A program made the translations under genes and the position numbers. The notes under the pieces are model-generated. The model was not told where the DNA came from, ran no database searches, and was given only the letters and a program-made list of their open reading frames with translations. Of a stretch of 64,000 nt of DNA, positions 9,005 to 18,189 are shown in pieces. The DNA comes from Planctomycetota bacterium. Its GTDB lineage: Bacteria; Planctomycetota; UBA1135; JACQFD01. Within the stretch, counting starts at the first letter, position 1. Each line of letters opens with the position of its first letter. The stretch lies in contig JACQFD010000011.1 in NCBI GenBank assembly GCA_016200225.1, positions 1 to 64,000 on the forward strand, in the 5' to 3' direction.

Positions 9005-10513
9005 GTGAAAGGAATTTTTCGCAGAAAAGCGGTCACCGACCTCGTTCCCGAGGACGGCCAGAGCGGCACCGGACTGAAGCGCACGCTTGGCGTACTCGAT
9101 CTCACAATGTTAGGAATCGGCGCGATCATCGGCGCCGGCCTTTTTTCGAGCATCGCCGACATGATCGCCGGAACCGTCGATCCCGACACCGGCGCGATGA
9201 AGACGCTCGGCGCGGGACCAGGCGTCATGATTTCATATATGTTGACGGCGATCGCGTGCGGATTCGCGGCGTTGTGTTATGCCGAAATCGCCGCGATGGT
9301 GCCGATCTCCGGCAGCGCGTATTCGTATTCTTATGTCGCGTTCGGCGAAGTCGTGGCGTGGATCATCGGCTGGGATTTAATTATCGAATACGCGATCGGT
9401 AATATTTACGTGGCGCAAAAGTGGGGGACGTATTTCGCGACATTTTTGAAAGGAATGTTCGATATTACTCTTCCAATCTGGCTTACAAACGATATTCAGT
9501 CGGGCTGGGGTTTGATCAAATCGAATCCCGAACTCGCGTCGCAGTTTCCGATGATCGCCGGCCACGCCGTTTCTATCAATTTGCCGGCGTTCGCGATCAC
9601 GCTGAGCCTGACGATGTTATTGTTTGTCGGCGTCAAGGAGAGCGCGCGCGCCAACGCGGTGATGGTAATATTAAAACTGGCGTTGATCGGCGTATTCCTC
9701 GGCGTCGGGTTCTTTCACATCGATTCTCACAATTGGACGCCGTTCGCCCCGAACAAATTCACGGGCATCTGGCAGGGCGCGGCGCTCGGATTTTTCTCTT
9801 ATATCGGATTCGACGCCGTCTCGACGGCCGGCGAGGAAACCAAGAATCCGCAGCGCGATCTGCCGCGCGGCATGATCTATTCGCTGCTCATCAGCACGGT
9901 TTTATACATATTGGTCGCGGCGGTACTCACGGGAATCTTAACGACAAAAGAGGTCAAGGAGCACGCCGGCGACCCGCTCGCCTACATGTTCGAGAAAATT
10001 GGCATGCCCGGCGCCTCGACGGCGTTCGCGTTCGGCGCGGTCATCGCGATGACGGCCGTATTGTTAGTATTCCAGCTCGGCCAGACGCGCATTTTCATGG
10101 TGATGGCGCGCGACGGATTGTTACCGAAGGTCTTCTCCAGAATTCATCCGAAATTCCGCACGCCGCACGTCAGCACGTGGATCACCGGACTTTTTGTAGC
10201 ATCCATGTGTTCCGTACTGACGCCCGATCAGGCGATCGGCCTCACCAACATCGGGACATTGTTTGCATTCGTACTTGTATCTTTTGGCGTGATAGCGTTG
10301 CGCATCCGCGAGCCGAACCGCCACCGGCCGTTCAAGGTGCCGGGCTATCCCGTGACGCCGCTCATTTCGGCCGCCGCGTGCATCGGTTTGATCGTCGGAC
10401 TCGAAATTTCCAATTGGCTCCGATTTGTCATCTGGCTCGCGATCGGAATGGTGATTTATATACTGTACGGTTACAAGCGCAGCGTTTTGGGACAATCGGC
10501 GGGCAATTCATGA
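9005..10513 (+). CDS. APC-superfamily amino-acid permease
   Basis: A 502-residue inner-membrane transporter with about 12 hydrophobic spans. The first carries LGIGAIIGAGLF, the unwound TM1 substrate-binding signature of the APC superfamily, and TM6 has FFSYIGFDAVSTAGEETKNPQRDLPRG, the hallmark of the cationic amino-acid transporter (CAT/YfnA-like) branch. The start is GTG at 9005, supported by GGAGG at 8991-8995. It follows threonine aldolase by 37 bp. Substrate is not readable from the sequence. Basic amino acids, threonine or others are possible, and the arginase in this window would fit an arginine source, but that is only inference. Confidence 0.92.
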   Translation: MKGIFRRKAVTDLVPEDGQSGTGLKRTLGVLDLTMLGIGAIIGAGLFSSIADMIAGTVDPDTGAMKTLGAGPGVMISYMLTAIACGFAALCYAEIAAMVPISGSAYSYSYVAFGEVVAWIIGWDLIIEYAIGNIYVAQKWGTYFATFLKGMFDITLPIWLTNDIQSGWGLIKSNPELASQFPMIAGHAVSINLPAFAITLSLTMLLFVGVKESARANAVMVILKLALIGVFLGVGFFHIDSHNWTPFAPNKFTGIWQGAALGFFSYIGFDAVSTAGEETKNPQRDLPRGMIYSLLISTVLYILVAAVLTGILTTKEVKEHAGDPLAYMFEKIGMPGASTAFAFGAVIAMTAVLLVFQLGQTRIFMVMARDGLLPKVFSRIHPKFRTPHVSTWITGLFVASMCSVLTPDQAIGLTNIGTLFAFVLVSFGVIALRIREPNRHRPFKVPGYPVTPLISAAACIGLIVGLEISNWLRFVIWLAIGMVIYILYGYKRSVLGQSAGNS

Positions 10514-10531
10514 TGAACCGCCGGACGCGAA

Positions 10532-12661
10532 GTGCGCTTCCGCTATAAATATGTATTATTACTCATCGTCGCGGCGTCCGCCGACGCGCCGGCGCATCAA
10601 AACCCCGCCTCGGAATCCGTTCCCGCGAATTTTCCGGACCTTGAGGTTCCTGGATTCGCGCGTGAAATGGCCGCGCTGCGGCGATTGATGTGGCATCATT
10701 ACAAAACCTCCGGGCCCGCTTCGACGTTGTGGGATGAGTGGCTTTCGCGTTCGTCGCTCTGGCCGGCGGGGGATTTAACGAATGAAATGCGGGATCGGTG
10801 GCGATCGACACTAACAAGCCGCCGGATCGACGCCGACGGATATGTAGAAACGCATCAACATGCTTCGATCGCGCATCCCGGCGGCTGGCCGTTTCCTTTT
10901 TGGGCGCAGTCGACCGATCGCGGAACGTGGGGATGGCATTTCTCGCTCGCGGGCGTCCCCGACGGATGGCATGGAACAACTGTAAAGAGCGAAAAGGACT
11001 GGACGCTCGAAGGGGCGAAGTCGCTCGGCATCGCGAACGACGCATGGAATATTGAAATTACAGATCCGCATGCCGTCGTATCGACGCCGCCGTTCGCGAT
11101 CGATCTGTATCAGGCGCCGTATTTACAATTGCGCTGGGGGTCGAAGGGGCTGGCGCGCGCGAAACTAAGCGTTCACGTGCGCACGAACGACACGCTGTTC
11201 GACCAAGATTACCAATCGCGCGTCGAGATCGACGCGGCCGACGGGGATGAAATTCACAAAACGATGATTCCTCTCGCGCGATTCGCGCACATTGATAACG
11301 CTTTCACAGAAAACTCCGAGTTTCGTATTGTGATCGACGACGCGCCGCCCGGGGCGACACTCGGAATCCAGGCCATCTTCACGACCTACGACACGCGCCA
11401 CGATGTAAACAATCAAAATTTCATTCTGGGATGTTGTAACTATTTCGACTGGACGGGCGACACCCCGTTTTTGCGCGCGAATATTGTAAAAATGCGGCGG
11501 GCGATGCAATTCTTACAGAAGGACTTGCATGGGCTCGTCGAAAAGGGCATTCTCTGCGACTGGACCGGCCACGACGGCCGAGCGGGAATTGTATTGAGGC
11601 CGAGCGAAGGCAAGAAGCTGCGACCGGGGCACGGCATCGGAAGCAACTATTGGGACCTGCTTCCGATCGGTTATGAAGACCCCTATGCCACGATTTATTA
11701 TTATCGCGCATTGATTGCGCTTGCGCGGATCGAGTTCGATATTTACCGGCATCCCGAGTGGAGCGTCGCCCGCGAAGGAGAATATGATTCTTCGACCCTG
11801 ACGGAGCATGCATTCGAGGTTGCGAAACACTTCAAACAACGATTTATCAGTGATGATACGAAACGCGTCGTCGCGACGATCGACGCGGCGGCCTTTCCCC
11901 ACGATTACGGCCTTACATTCCTAAATTTGGAGGCGGTCGAATCCGGAATTCTCGACGCCGCGTCGCCGGAAGCTAAGAATATTCTGGACTGGATTTCGGG
12001 ACGGCGCGTCGTGGAGTCCGATACATCGAAAGGCGACGATATTTATCATTGGCGATTCGGCCCGCGATCGACGACGAAACGAAATGTCGAATGGTACGGT
12101 TGGTATTGGTCCGCGCCCGAATCCATACCATTCGGAGGGCAAGTGCAGGACGGCGGTGCGGTCCTCGGTTTTTCGTATTATGACATTTTGTCGCGACTTA
12201 AAGTCTACGGACCCGACGACGCGTGGAATCGCCTTCGCGAAATTTGCCATTGGTATGAAGATGTCGAATCGGCGGGCGGCTATCGTGAATATTACAAAAA
12301 CCACCCAGGCGGCGCGACGCTCCAGGGCGGCGGCACGGCGGGCGGCCTCGGCCTCGACGTCGAATTCGTCGAGAGCGCATTGTTGCCACAGGTTATGTTG
12401 TATGGATTCCTAGGATTGCGCTTCGAACGCGATGGAATCGTCCTCGATCCGAAACTCCCCTCCGAATGGTCGTCCCTTCGCGTGACCGGCATCCGTTATC
12501 AATCGTATACACTCGTCGTAACAGTTACGAAAACGAAAGTTTACGTTTCGTGGACGGGGCCGAAAACCGAAGCGCCGTCAATTAGTTTAAAGAAAGCCAT
12601 CGTGCATCGATTCCATGCTCCGGAAAGTGTTGATTCGCATGTCATCGAGTTAAATCGGTGA
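10532..12661 (+). CDS. Secreted six-hairpin glycosidase-like protein
   Basis: The 709-residue product starts at GTG 10532 with a short basic n-region and hydrophobic leader (YVLLLIVAASADAPA), so it is probably exported. Residues 50-300 look like a beta-sandwich domain. From about residue 300 the sequence has the alternating long helices and aromatic loops of an (alpha/alpha)6 barrel (NYWDLLPIGYEDPYATIYYY, GWYWSAPESIPFGGQVQDGG). A short C-terminal beta-domain has the glycosidase ending LRFERDGIVLDPKLPSEW. This is the general plan of clan-L and related families (GH65, GH78, GH95). Family and substrate are not resolved. It starts 18 bp after the permease stop and may be the last gene of that transcript. 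Confidence 0.7.
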   Translation: MRFRYKYVLLLIVAASADAPAHQNPASESVPANFPDLEVPGFAREMAALRRLMWHHYKTSGPASTLWDEWLSRSSLWPAGDLTNEMRDRWRSTLTSRRIDADGYVETHQHASIAHPGGWPFPFWAQSTDRGTWGWHFSLAGVPDGWHGTTVKSEKDWTLEGAKSLGIANDAWNIEITDPHAVVSTPPFAIDLYQAPYLQLRWGSKGLARAKLSVHVRTNDTLFDQDYQSRVEIDAADGDEIHKTMIPLARFAHIDNAFTENSEFRIVIDDAPPGATLGIQAIFTTYDTRHDVNNQNFILGCCNYFDWTGDTPFLRANIVKMRRAMQFLQKDLHGLVEKGILCDWTGHDGRAGIVLRPSEGKKLRPGHGIGSNYWDLLPIGYEDPYATIYYYRALIALARIEFDIYRHPEWSVAREGEYDSSTLTEHAFEVAKHFKQRFISDDTKRVVATIDAAAFPHDYGLTFLNLEAVESGILDAASPEAKNILDWISGRRVVESDTSKGDDIYHWRFGPRSTTKRNVEWYGWYWSAPESIPFGGQVQDGGAVLGFSYYDILSRLKVYGPDDAWNRLREICHWYEDVESAGGYREYYKNHPGGATLQGGGTAGGLGLDVEFVESALLPQVMLYGFLGLRFERDGIVLDPKLPSEWSSLRVTGIRYQSYTLVVTVTKTKVYVSWTGPKTEAPSISLKKAIVHRFHAPESVDSHVIELNR

Positions 12662-12703
12662 CAGAAATGTTTTATTTGTCCGATTCGATCGGCGTGAAAA
12701 TAA

Positions 12704-13375
12704 CTAAAGCGACCGCCGTTTCGAATCTCGCATCGAAAGCAGACCCAGGAAAGCGACCGCGAATATTAATGATGAGACAAGTAGCATCCGAACGTCTTCG
12801 GTTGCGCGCGAGTAATTGAATGTATTCCAACTTCCCGTGATCGAACGGCTCAAAAATGTGCCGGCGGCGTAGGCCAGAGGTTTTGATATTATTGCGCCGA
12901 ACAATATTGCAAATGGAAGGCGCATTCGGGAGCGAATGAAAAGATCAAAAATAGCGAATTCGATGTACGTCGATACAATATTCCAAATCGTATAATAGGA
13001 TTCCCGACGAAAAAACGCCTCGCGATTGTAATCAAAATCGTGCTGCCTTCCGAAAATGAATATCCGCGCGGGCGCTAAGATTACGGTCGCCGCGATCGCG
13101 ATCAAGGCGGGAGATGCGAATGGATGATTCGTTTTTCGATAGGCGACGATTGCGGAGGTCGAGGTCACGGCCGCCGTCAACGCGAAATTGATCCATTCGT
13201 CCTGGCCGAGCGATATGTCGCCGAAGAAAAAATACGCCCAACCGAGCGCGCCAAACCCGACGCATACGGCCGCAAAATAACAGAACGCCCGCGCCGGGTT
13301 TAGTTTGGTTCCCGTCGCGCCAATCAGGCTTCCGAGGGTTTCGCGCGGTGGCGGCGTGTCGTCCCCGGATGGCAT
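12704..13375 (-). CDS. Six-span integral membrane protein, unknown
   Basis: I do not recognise this 223-residue protein. It has a short proline-rich cytoplasmic start and about six hydrophobic segments near residues 28-50, 61-80, 90-109, 127-147, 152-174 and 193-214, ending in a basic tail (RDSKRRSL) that suggests the C-terminus is cytoplasmic. Charged loop motifs such as FGRQHDFDYNREAFFRRESYY sit between spans 3 and 4. There is no known transporter or enzyme signature. It is convergent with the glycosidase-like gene and lies 22 bp downstream of the transketolase-like gene on the same strand, so the two may be cotranscribed. Confidence 0.65.
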   Translation of the reverse strand: MPSGDDTPPPRETLGSLIGATGTKLNPARAFCYFAAVCVGFGALGWAYFFFGDISLGQDEWINFALTAAVTSTSAIVAYRKTNHPFASPALIAIAATVILAPARIFIFGRQHDFDYNREAFFRRESYYTIWNIVSTYIEFAIFDLFIRSRMRLPFAILFGAIISKPLAYAAGTFLSRSITGSWNTFNYSRATEDVRMLLVSSLIFAVAFLGLLSMRDSKRRSL

Positions 13376-13397
13376 CGCGATCGTTATATAATATTAA

Positions 13398-15722
13398 TTA
13401 TCCGGGGATCGCCGACCGCAGTTTCGAGAGACGTTTGTCCCGTTCCGCGGCGAATCTTGCAATTCCCTTTCTTAACCAATCGGGCGACAGGTGCGCTTCG
13501 TCGATCACTTCGTCGACCGAGCCGCCGGTGCGCCAGCGATTGTCGAAGTCGGAGGTCATGGCGTATTCCTCGGCGACTTTCGTCGATAACCAATCGTGCA
13601 TCGTGCGGCGGCCCATGGACGAAACGATTGTCGAATCCATCCAATCGTCGAAAGGGAGGACGCGATTTCTGTAACTTTCGTCCTGCCGCCGGAAAAGTTC
13701 GGGCGACACGGCGATGACGATCTTGACGTTCGGTCCTTTTTCTTTAAGTTCCGGAATTAACTTAAAGATCGAATCGCAGGTGCTCGTGCCCTGGACGATG
13801 ATCGTGCCCGCCTTCGGTTTATTCTTATCGAAGTCTTTTGCGATATAGGCGCCCCTCGCCGCATACAAATACGAATCGCAGCCGAGCGCCTCGCGATCCG
13901 GAACCGTCACGGCGGGACGCGTCAGATGTAATGCAATAATCGGAGCGCCCGTCGCGAGCGCGGCCGAGAGCGCGGGGGCGACTTCGTTATATTCCCACGG
14001 ATGGATATTGATACAATGTCCGTCGGGGAACAGTTGCGTCACGGCCGGCGCGAAAATGCCGAAGTGCGTGCGCGAATCCTCGGCGGTTTCGGGTCCCGAG
14101 TGGCCCGCGATCCAGATCACGCGGCCGACTTTCAATTGACAATCCTGCGCCAATTGTGAAAAGAGCCGCATCGGACCGTATTTGAGATAACTAAACGATC
14201 CGTACGTCGAACACGCGCCCCAGAATCCGCTGAATTCCTTTTCGGGATCGTCCGCGAAATTAACAGATGCGAGTCCGCATACAATTCCGGAATTCGCGAA
14301 TTCGGTGATTTGTTGCGGAAGCAGCGCGCCGTTTAAATTCTCGAATCGTTCGTATCTTCCAAAACCGGCGAAATCGCCCGTGCCTTTCATGAAACCGTGG
14401 ATGGATGTCGATTCCGCGAGGTCCGCGCTCGCGGCGATCACGAGCGGCCGCCCGAGGCGTTCGTTTGCAAGTGTATTGATCCACGCGCCCATCTTCGCGA
14501 GCGCCTGCCGGTTCGGGACTTTCGAGCCGGGTTTTTCAAACAATAACGCCGGCAGTTTTTCGGGAATAAACAATTCGGGAATCGCAGTCTCCGCCGTCTT
14601 GTTGCCGATAACTTTAACATCGGGCCTCGACATCGGCACGGAATCGCCGATTTCGACGAGCCGGTCGGCGATGAAATCCACCAATCCGGGAACGCTACAT
14701 AAAACGTTTCTTACGGTTTCAAAATGCGATTCCGTCTGTTTTCTTAGCGTTGCCGCGTCCGCGGGCGGCGCCTCGCCGAACGCTTCGAATTTCACTCCAT
14801 ACTTTTCCTGGAACGGCGCGCGCGTGCCCCAGAATTCTTTACTATGCGTTTTGTGCGGCGAACCGTGGCTGTGATTGTCATATTTACCGTAACCGCGGCC
14901 CTTGCGCATCTTGAACCATACGATTCCGGGAACGTTTGCATCCTGCGCGCCCGCGATCGCGTGCAGCGCATCGAACAATTGTTCGAAATTCTCGCCGTGG
15001 GCCGCGCCCGCGACGCGCCAGCCGTACGGACGAAACCACGACTCCGGATTTCCGTTGACGACGCTCGAATTCGAGGGGTCGTCGATGCCGAAATTGTTCC
15101 AATCGAGCAGATATATTAAATTTCCGAGTCCGAGGCCCCACGACGAATTCTTAACTTCATGCGTGACGCCCGTCGTGAGGCCGCCCTCGCCCTCCATCGC
15201 GAACACGCGCACGTCGCCCGCGCCCGCGAGCTTGAGCGCGAGCGCTTCTCCCGCCGCCATCGGCGCGCCGTGGCCCGACGGGCCGGTGTTCGCTTTAACA
15301 AATAAAGTCTTGCCTTCCATTTCGGCGTGCCCCGGCAGCCCGTGGCGCCGCCGAAATGTTAGTAAATCCGCGAATCGCACGCAGCGCGCGTCGCCGCCCG
15401 CGATCGCGTAGCGCGCATCGCCCGTGCGGCGGAATTTTTCCGCGAGCGCTTCGCTGTAAACGGCGAGGGTCGAATATAATAATGGCGTGCAGTGCCCCGC
15501 GATCAGTACAAATCGATCGCCGAATCGTTTGGAAGCATCCCGGTGATCGAAACGAATCGCTCCCGACAGCGTCGCGGCGACCATGGCAGGCACTTTCGAA
15601 CGCGATCCGCCGGGGTGGCCGCTTTGTCTTAAATTTAATAATAAATCGATTCCGGAATCGATGATGTCGCGCGTGGCCTCGAAATAACGAATTTCGTCGC
15701 GAAGGACTTTGAGATCTTTCAT
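13398..15722 (-). CDS. Large transketolase-like thiamine diphosphate enzyme
   Basis: The 774-residue product has the transketolase/E1 layout. The N-terminal RQSGHPGGSRSK matches the GHPG motif of transketolase. The thiamine diphosphate/metal motif is EGEGGLTTG followed about 26 residues later by WNNFGID, with Glu replacing the usual Asp of GDG. The second half has the pyrimidine domain (DLAESTSIHGF, FGIFAPAVTQLFPDG) and a C-terminal domain with GSVDEVIDEAHLS. It is longer than standard transketolase (~660) and shorter than AceE (~890). As I recall, it belongs to a conserved group in environmental bacteria annotated simply as transketolase. Whether it moves two-carbon units or acts as a 2-oxoacid dehydrogenase is open. 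It is divergent from the phosphohexomutase gene. Confidence 0.8.
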   Translation of the reverse strand: MKDLKVLRDEIRYFEATRDIIDSGIDLLLNLRQSGHPGGSRSKVPAMVAATLSGAIRFDHRDASKRFGDRFVLIAGHCTPLLYSTLAVYSEALAEKFRRTGDARYAIAGGDARCVRFADLLTFRRRHGLPGHAEMEGKTLFVKANTGPSGHGAPMAAGEALALKLAGAGDVRVFAMEGEGGLTTGVTHEVKNSSWGLGLGNLIYLLDWNNFGIDDPSNSSVVNGNPESWFRPYGWRVAGAAHGENFEQLFDALHAIAGAQDANVPGIVWFKMRKGRGYGKYDNHSHGSPHKTHSKEFWGTRAPFQEKYGVKFEAFGEAPPADAATLRKQTESHFETVRNVLCSVPGLVDFIADRLVEIGDSVPMSRPDVKVIGNKTAETAIPELFIPEKLPALLFEKPGSKVPNRQALAKMGAWINTLANERLGRPLVIAASADLAESTSIHGFMKGTGDFAGFGRYERFENLNGALLPQQITEFANSGIVCGLASVNFADDPEKEFSGFWGACSTYGSFSYLKYGPMRLFSQLAQDCQLKVGRVIWIAGHSGPETAEDSRTHFGIFAPAVTQLFPDGHCINIHPWEYNEVAPALSAALATGAPIIALHLTRPAVTVPDREALGCDSYLYAARGAYIAKDFDKNKPKAGTIIVQGTSTCDSIFKLIPELKEKGPNVKIVIAVSPELFRRQDESYRNRVLPFDDWMDSTIVSSMGRRTMHDWLSTKVAEEYAMTSDFDNRWRTGGSVDEVIDEAHLSPDWLRKGIARFAAERDKRLSKLRSAIPG

Positions 15723-15898
15723 TGGTAAAAAATAAAAACGCGAGAATGAAGGGCGGGCGACCCGTTCGCAAGGAACGATCCGAAAGCGCAGGCGCGAAAA
15801 CGGCGCCGTCGTGTAAATTCAGCGTTGGCGCGACGCTGCCACAGCGAACGGCGCCCACTTCAACCCATCCCCGAGCAACCCGAGCGCCTCACTTATCT
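15723..15898. other. Divergent promoter region
   Basis: These 176 bases separate the transketolase-like gene (minus) from the phosphohexomutase gene (plus) and should hold both promoters. The open frame that crosses it on the plus strand adds 59 basic, low-complexity residues with no family match, so I treat it as non-coding. No strong hairpin or recognisable operator is visible. Confidence 0.5.
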
Positions 15899-17272
15899 AT
15901 GGGCATATTCAAGGCTTACGACATCCGCGGTCTGGTCGGAAAGGATCTCGACGAAACGATTGCAAGGCGCATTGGTAATGCGTTTGCGCTGGATCTCGGC
16001 GCGAAAACTCTCGTGATCGGCCGCGACATGCGCTCGCACTCGCCGGCGATTCAGAGCGCGATCATCGAGGGGGTGCGCGACGCGGGCTGCGACGTCATCG
16101 ACATCGGTCTCGCGTCGACGCCGATGGCTTATTTTGCAATTGGCTCGCTCGCGTGCGACGGCGGTCTCAACGTCACGGCGTCGCACAACGGTCCCGCATG
16201 GAACGGATTTAAGTTATGTCGCTCCGGCGCTCGCCCCGTGAGTTACGAAACCGGAATTGGACAAATCGAAAAACGCGTCGTCTCGTCGGCGCCGATCTCC
16301 GTCGCTCCGAAGCGCGGTTCGATCCGTAAAGAAGAGGTCCTCGGCCGCTATCTCGATCATTTATTAAAATTCGCGCCAAAACTCGCGCCGATGCGAATTG
16401 TAGTCGACGCGGCGAACGGCATGGCCGGATTCATACTTCCCGAATTATCCAAAAAGCTCGCGGCGCGCGGCGTCGAACTCGTGCCGATGTTTTGGGACCT
16501 GGACGGCAATTTTCCGAACCACGAAGCGAATCCGCTAAAACCGGACATCATGGAAATATTAGCAAAGGAAGTGCGCCGGCATCCGGGACGATTCGCGGGG
16601 GGTGCGTCCTTCGACGGCGACGCGGACCGCTGCGCGTTCGTCGACGAAAAAGGGACGCCGATCGCCAACGATCTGATGACGGCGATGCTCTCGCGCGAAT
16701 TGTTAGCTAAAAATCCGGGCTCCGCGATCATTTATGATTTGCGTTCGTCGTGGGTCGTTCCCGAAACGATAACAAAAAGCGGCGGGCGCCCGATCCGCGA
16801 GCGCGTCGGCCATTCGTTTATTAAGGAAACGATGCGCCGCGAAAAAGGCGTGTTCGGCGGCGAGCTCTCCGGACATTACTATTGGCGCGATCATTTTTAC
16901 AGCGATTCGGCGATGGTGGCGTTCATGCACGTGTTACAAATGCTCTCCGACGGCGCGGCGCCGCTCTCCGAACGCGCGGACGGGCTTCGCAAATATTTCG
17001 CGACAGGCGAAATTAACTTCGAAGTCGCCGACAAACGCCATGCGATAGAATTGTTAAAACATCGATTCGGGTCGGGCGCGGCGCGGATCGACGAACTCGA
17101 CGGCATCACGATCGAATTCGGCCGCGTCGACCGAAAACCGTGGTGGTGGTTCAACGTGCGCCCGTCCAACACGGAACCGCTGCTGCGCCTCAATCTGGAG
17201 GCGAGCGACGCCGCGTTGCGCGACGAAAAAAGCGAACTCATCGTGTCCCTGCTCGGAAAGCCGGTTCATTAA
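15899..17272 (+). CDS. Phosphomannomutase/phosphoglucomutase
   Basis: This alpha-D-phosphohexomutase interconverts hexose 1- and 6-phosphates, feeding nucleotide-sugar and glycan synthesis. I chose the ATG at 15899 because MGIFKAYDIRGLVG is exactly where the family begins. The 457 residues show all four signature loops: the phosphoserine loop NVTASHNGPAWNGFK (active serine in TASHN, with Gly where Pro is usual), the metal loop DGDADRCAF, the sugar-binding loop GGELSGHYYW, and the phosphate-binding loop RPSNTEPLLRLN. Specificity for mannose or glucose cannot be told. It is followed 30 bp later by the SAM hydrolase gene on the same strand. Confidence 0.93.
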   Translation: MGIFKAYDIRGLVGKDLDETIARRIGNAFALDLGAKTLVIGRDMRSHSPAIQSAIIEGVRDAGCDVIDIGLASTPMAYFAIGSLACDGGLNVTASHNGPAWNGFKLCRSGARPVSYETGIGQIEKRVVSSAPISVAPKRGSIRKEEVLGRYLDHLLKFAPKLAPMRIVVDAANGMAGFILPELSKKLAARGVELVPMFWDLDGNFPNHEANPLKPDIMEILAKEVRRHPGRFAGGASFDGDADRCAFVDEKGTPIANDLMTAMLSRELLAKNPGSAIIYDLRSSWVVPETITKSGGRPIRERVGHSFIKETMRREKGVFGGELSGHYYWRDHFYSDSAMVAFMHVLQMLSDGAAPLSERADGLRKYFATGEINFEVADKRHAIELLKHRFGSGAARIDELDGITIEFGRVDRKPWWWFNVRPSNTEPLLRLNLEASDAALRDEKSELIVSLLGKPVH

Positions 17273-17302
17273 ACGTAAGCATTTTGAACAGTAATATAAC
17301 CT

Positions 17303-18121
17303 ATGTCCTCGAATATCGAATTCAAGCCCAACGGTATTATCGCGCTGCTGACCGATTTCGGCGTGCGCGACCCTTTCGTCGGCGTTATGAAAGGCGTCAT
17401 TCTCGCGCATTTTCCGCATGCGCGGCTCATCGATTTAACACATGAAATCGAACCGCAGGATGTGCAGGCTGCCGCGTTCGCGCTGCAGGGCGCGTGGCGA
17501 TATTTCGCGGAGGGGACCGTATTTGTAGCTGTCGTCGATCCGGGCGTCGGCTCGACGCGGCAGGTCGTCTACGGAATCCGCGAGGGTAGATTATTTATCG
17601 GGCCGAATAATGGCATTCTATCGTATGTATTGCGCGCCGACGATCCCACGTGGCGCCTGCACGTCGATAAATTTTCGCTGCCCGATCGATCGTTTACATT
17701 TCACGGACGCGACATTTTCGCGCCCGCGGCCGCGAAACTCGCGCAGGGATATCCGCCCGAGTTCGCCGGCGACGCGCTCGAACATTTACAAAGCATCGAC
17801 CGGCCGAAACCGAAACTCGACCGCGACGGATCGCTGCTCGGCGAGGTGGTTTCGATGGATCGGTTCGGAAATTTGATAACTACCATTGCACGCGAGGATC
17901 TGCGCGCGTTCGGCGGTTCCTCCACCGACGGATTGGTAGTATCGATCGCGAAACGCAACGTCGGCATCATCCGCCACACCTACGCGGAAGGTCTGCCCGG
18001 CGAACCCCTCGCATTGGTCAATTCGCTCGGCCACCTCGAGATCGCGGTGCGCGACGGCAACGCTTCAAAGACGCTCTCGCTCGCGCGCGGAGCCGAAATC
18101 CGCGTTCATCGACGTTCGTAA
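17303..18121 (+). CDS. SAM hydroxide adenosyltransferase (DUF62 SAM hydrolase)
   Basis: This 272-residue protein belongs to the SAM-dependent chlorinase/fluorinase family. Its common members hydrolyse S-adenosylmethionine to adenosine and methionine. Diagnostic motifs are present: LLTDFGVRDPFVGVMKG at the N-terminus (Asp18), VVDPGVGSTR with the aspartate and arginine of the proposed catalytic triad, FIGPNNG, and FHGRDIFAP with the histidine. The C-terminal beta-barrel domain contains SMDRFGNLITT. There is no chlorinase-type insertion that I can see. Its cellular role is not well established. The start ATG follows an AT-rich leader with no ribosome-binding site. Confidence 0.9.
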   Translation: MSSNIEFKPNGIIALLTDFGVRDPFVGVMKGVILAHFPHARLIDLTHEIEPQDVQAAAFALQGAWRYFAEGTVFVAVVDPGVGSTRQVVYGIREGRLFIGPNNGILSYVLRADDPTWRLHVDKFSLPDRSFTFHGRDIFAPAAAKLAQGYPPEFAGDALEHLQSIDRPKPKLDRDGSLLGEVVSMDRFGNLITTIAREDLRAFGGSSTDGLVVSIAKRNVGIIRHTYAEGLPGEPLALVNSLGHLEIAVRDGNASKTLSLARGAEIRVHRRS

Positions 18122-18189
18122 TGGGGCGTTCGCGACCGGATCTAATATTTCGGATCATAATATAATATTTTAAATAACGGATTGTAAAT

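Noticed and set aside
9421..10548. 375-residue open frame on the plus strand
   Set aside because: Overlaps the permease in another frame, is arginine/histidine-rich and has no family features. It is a shadow of the permease gene.
15722..15898. Upstream extension of the phosphohexomutase frame
   Set aside because: Adds 59 basic low-complexity residues and no family match. The conserved start MGIFKAYDIRG is at 15899.
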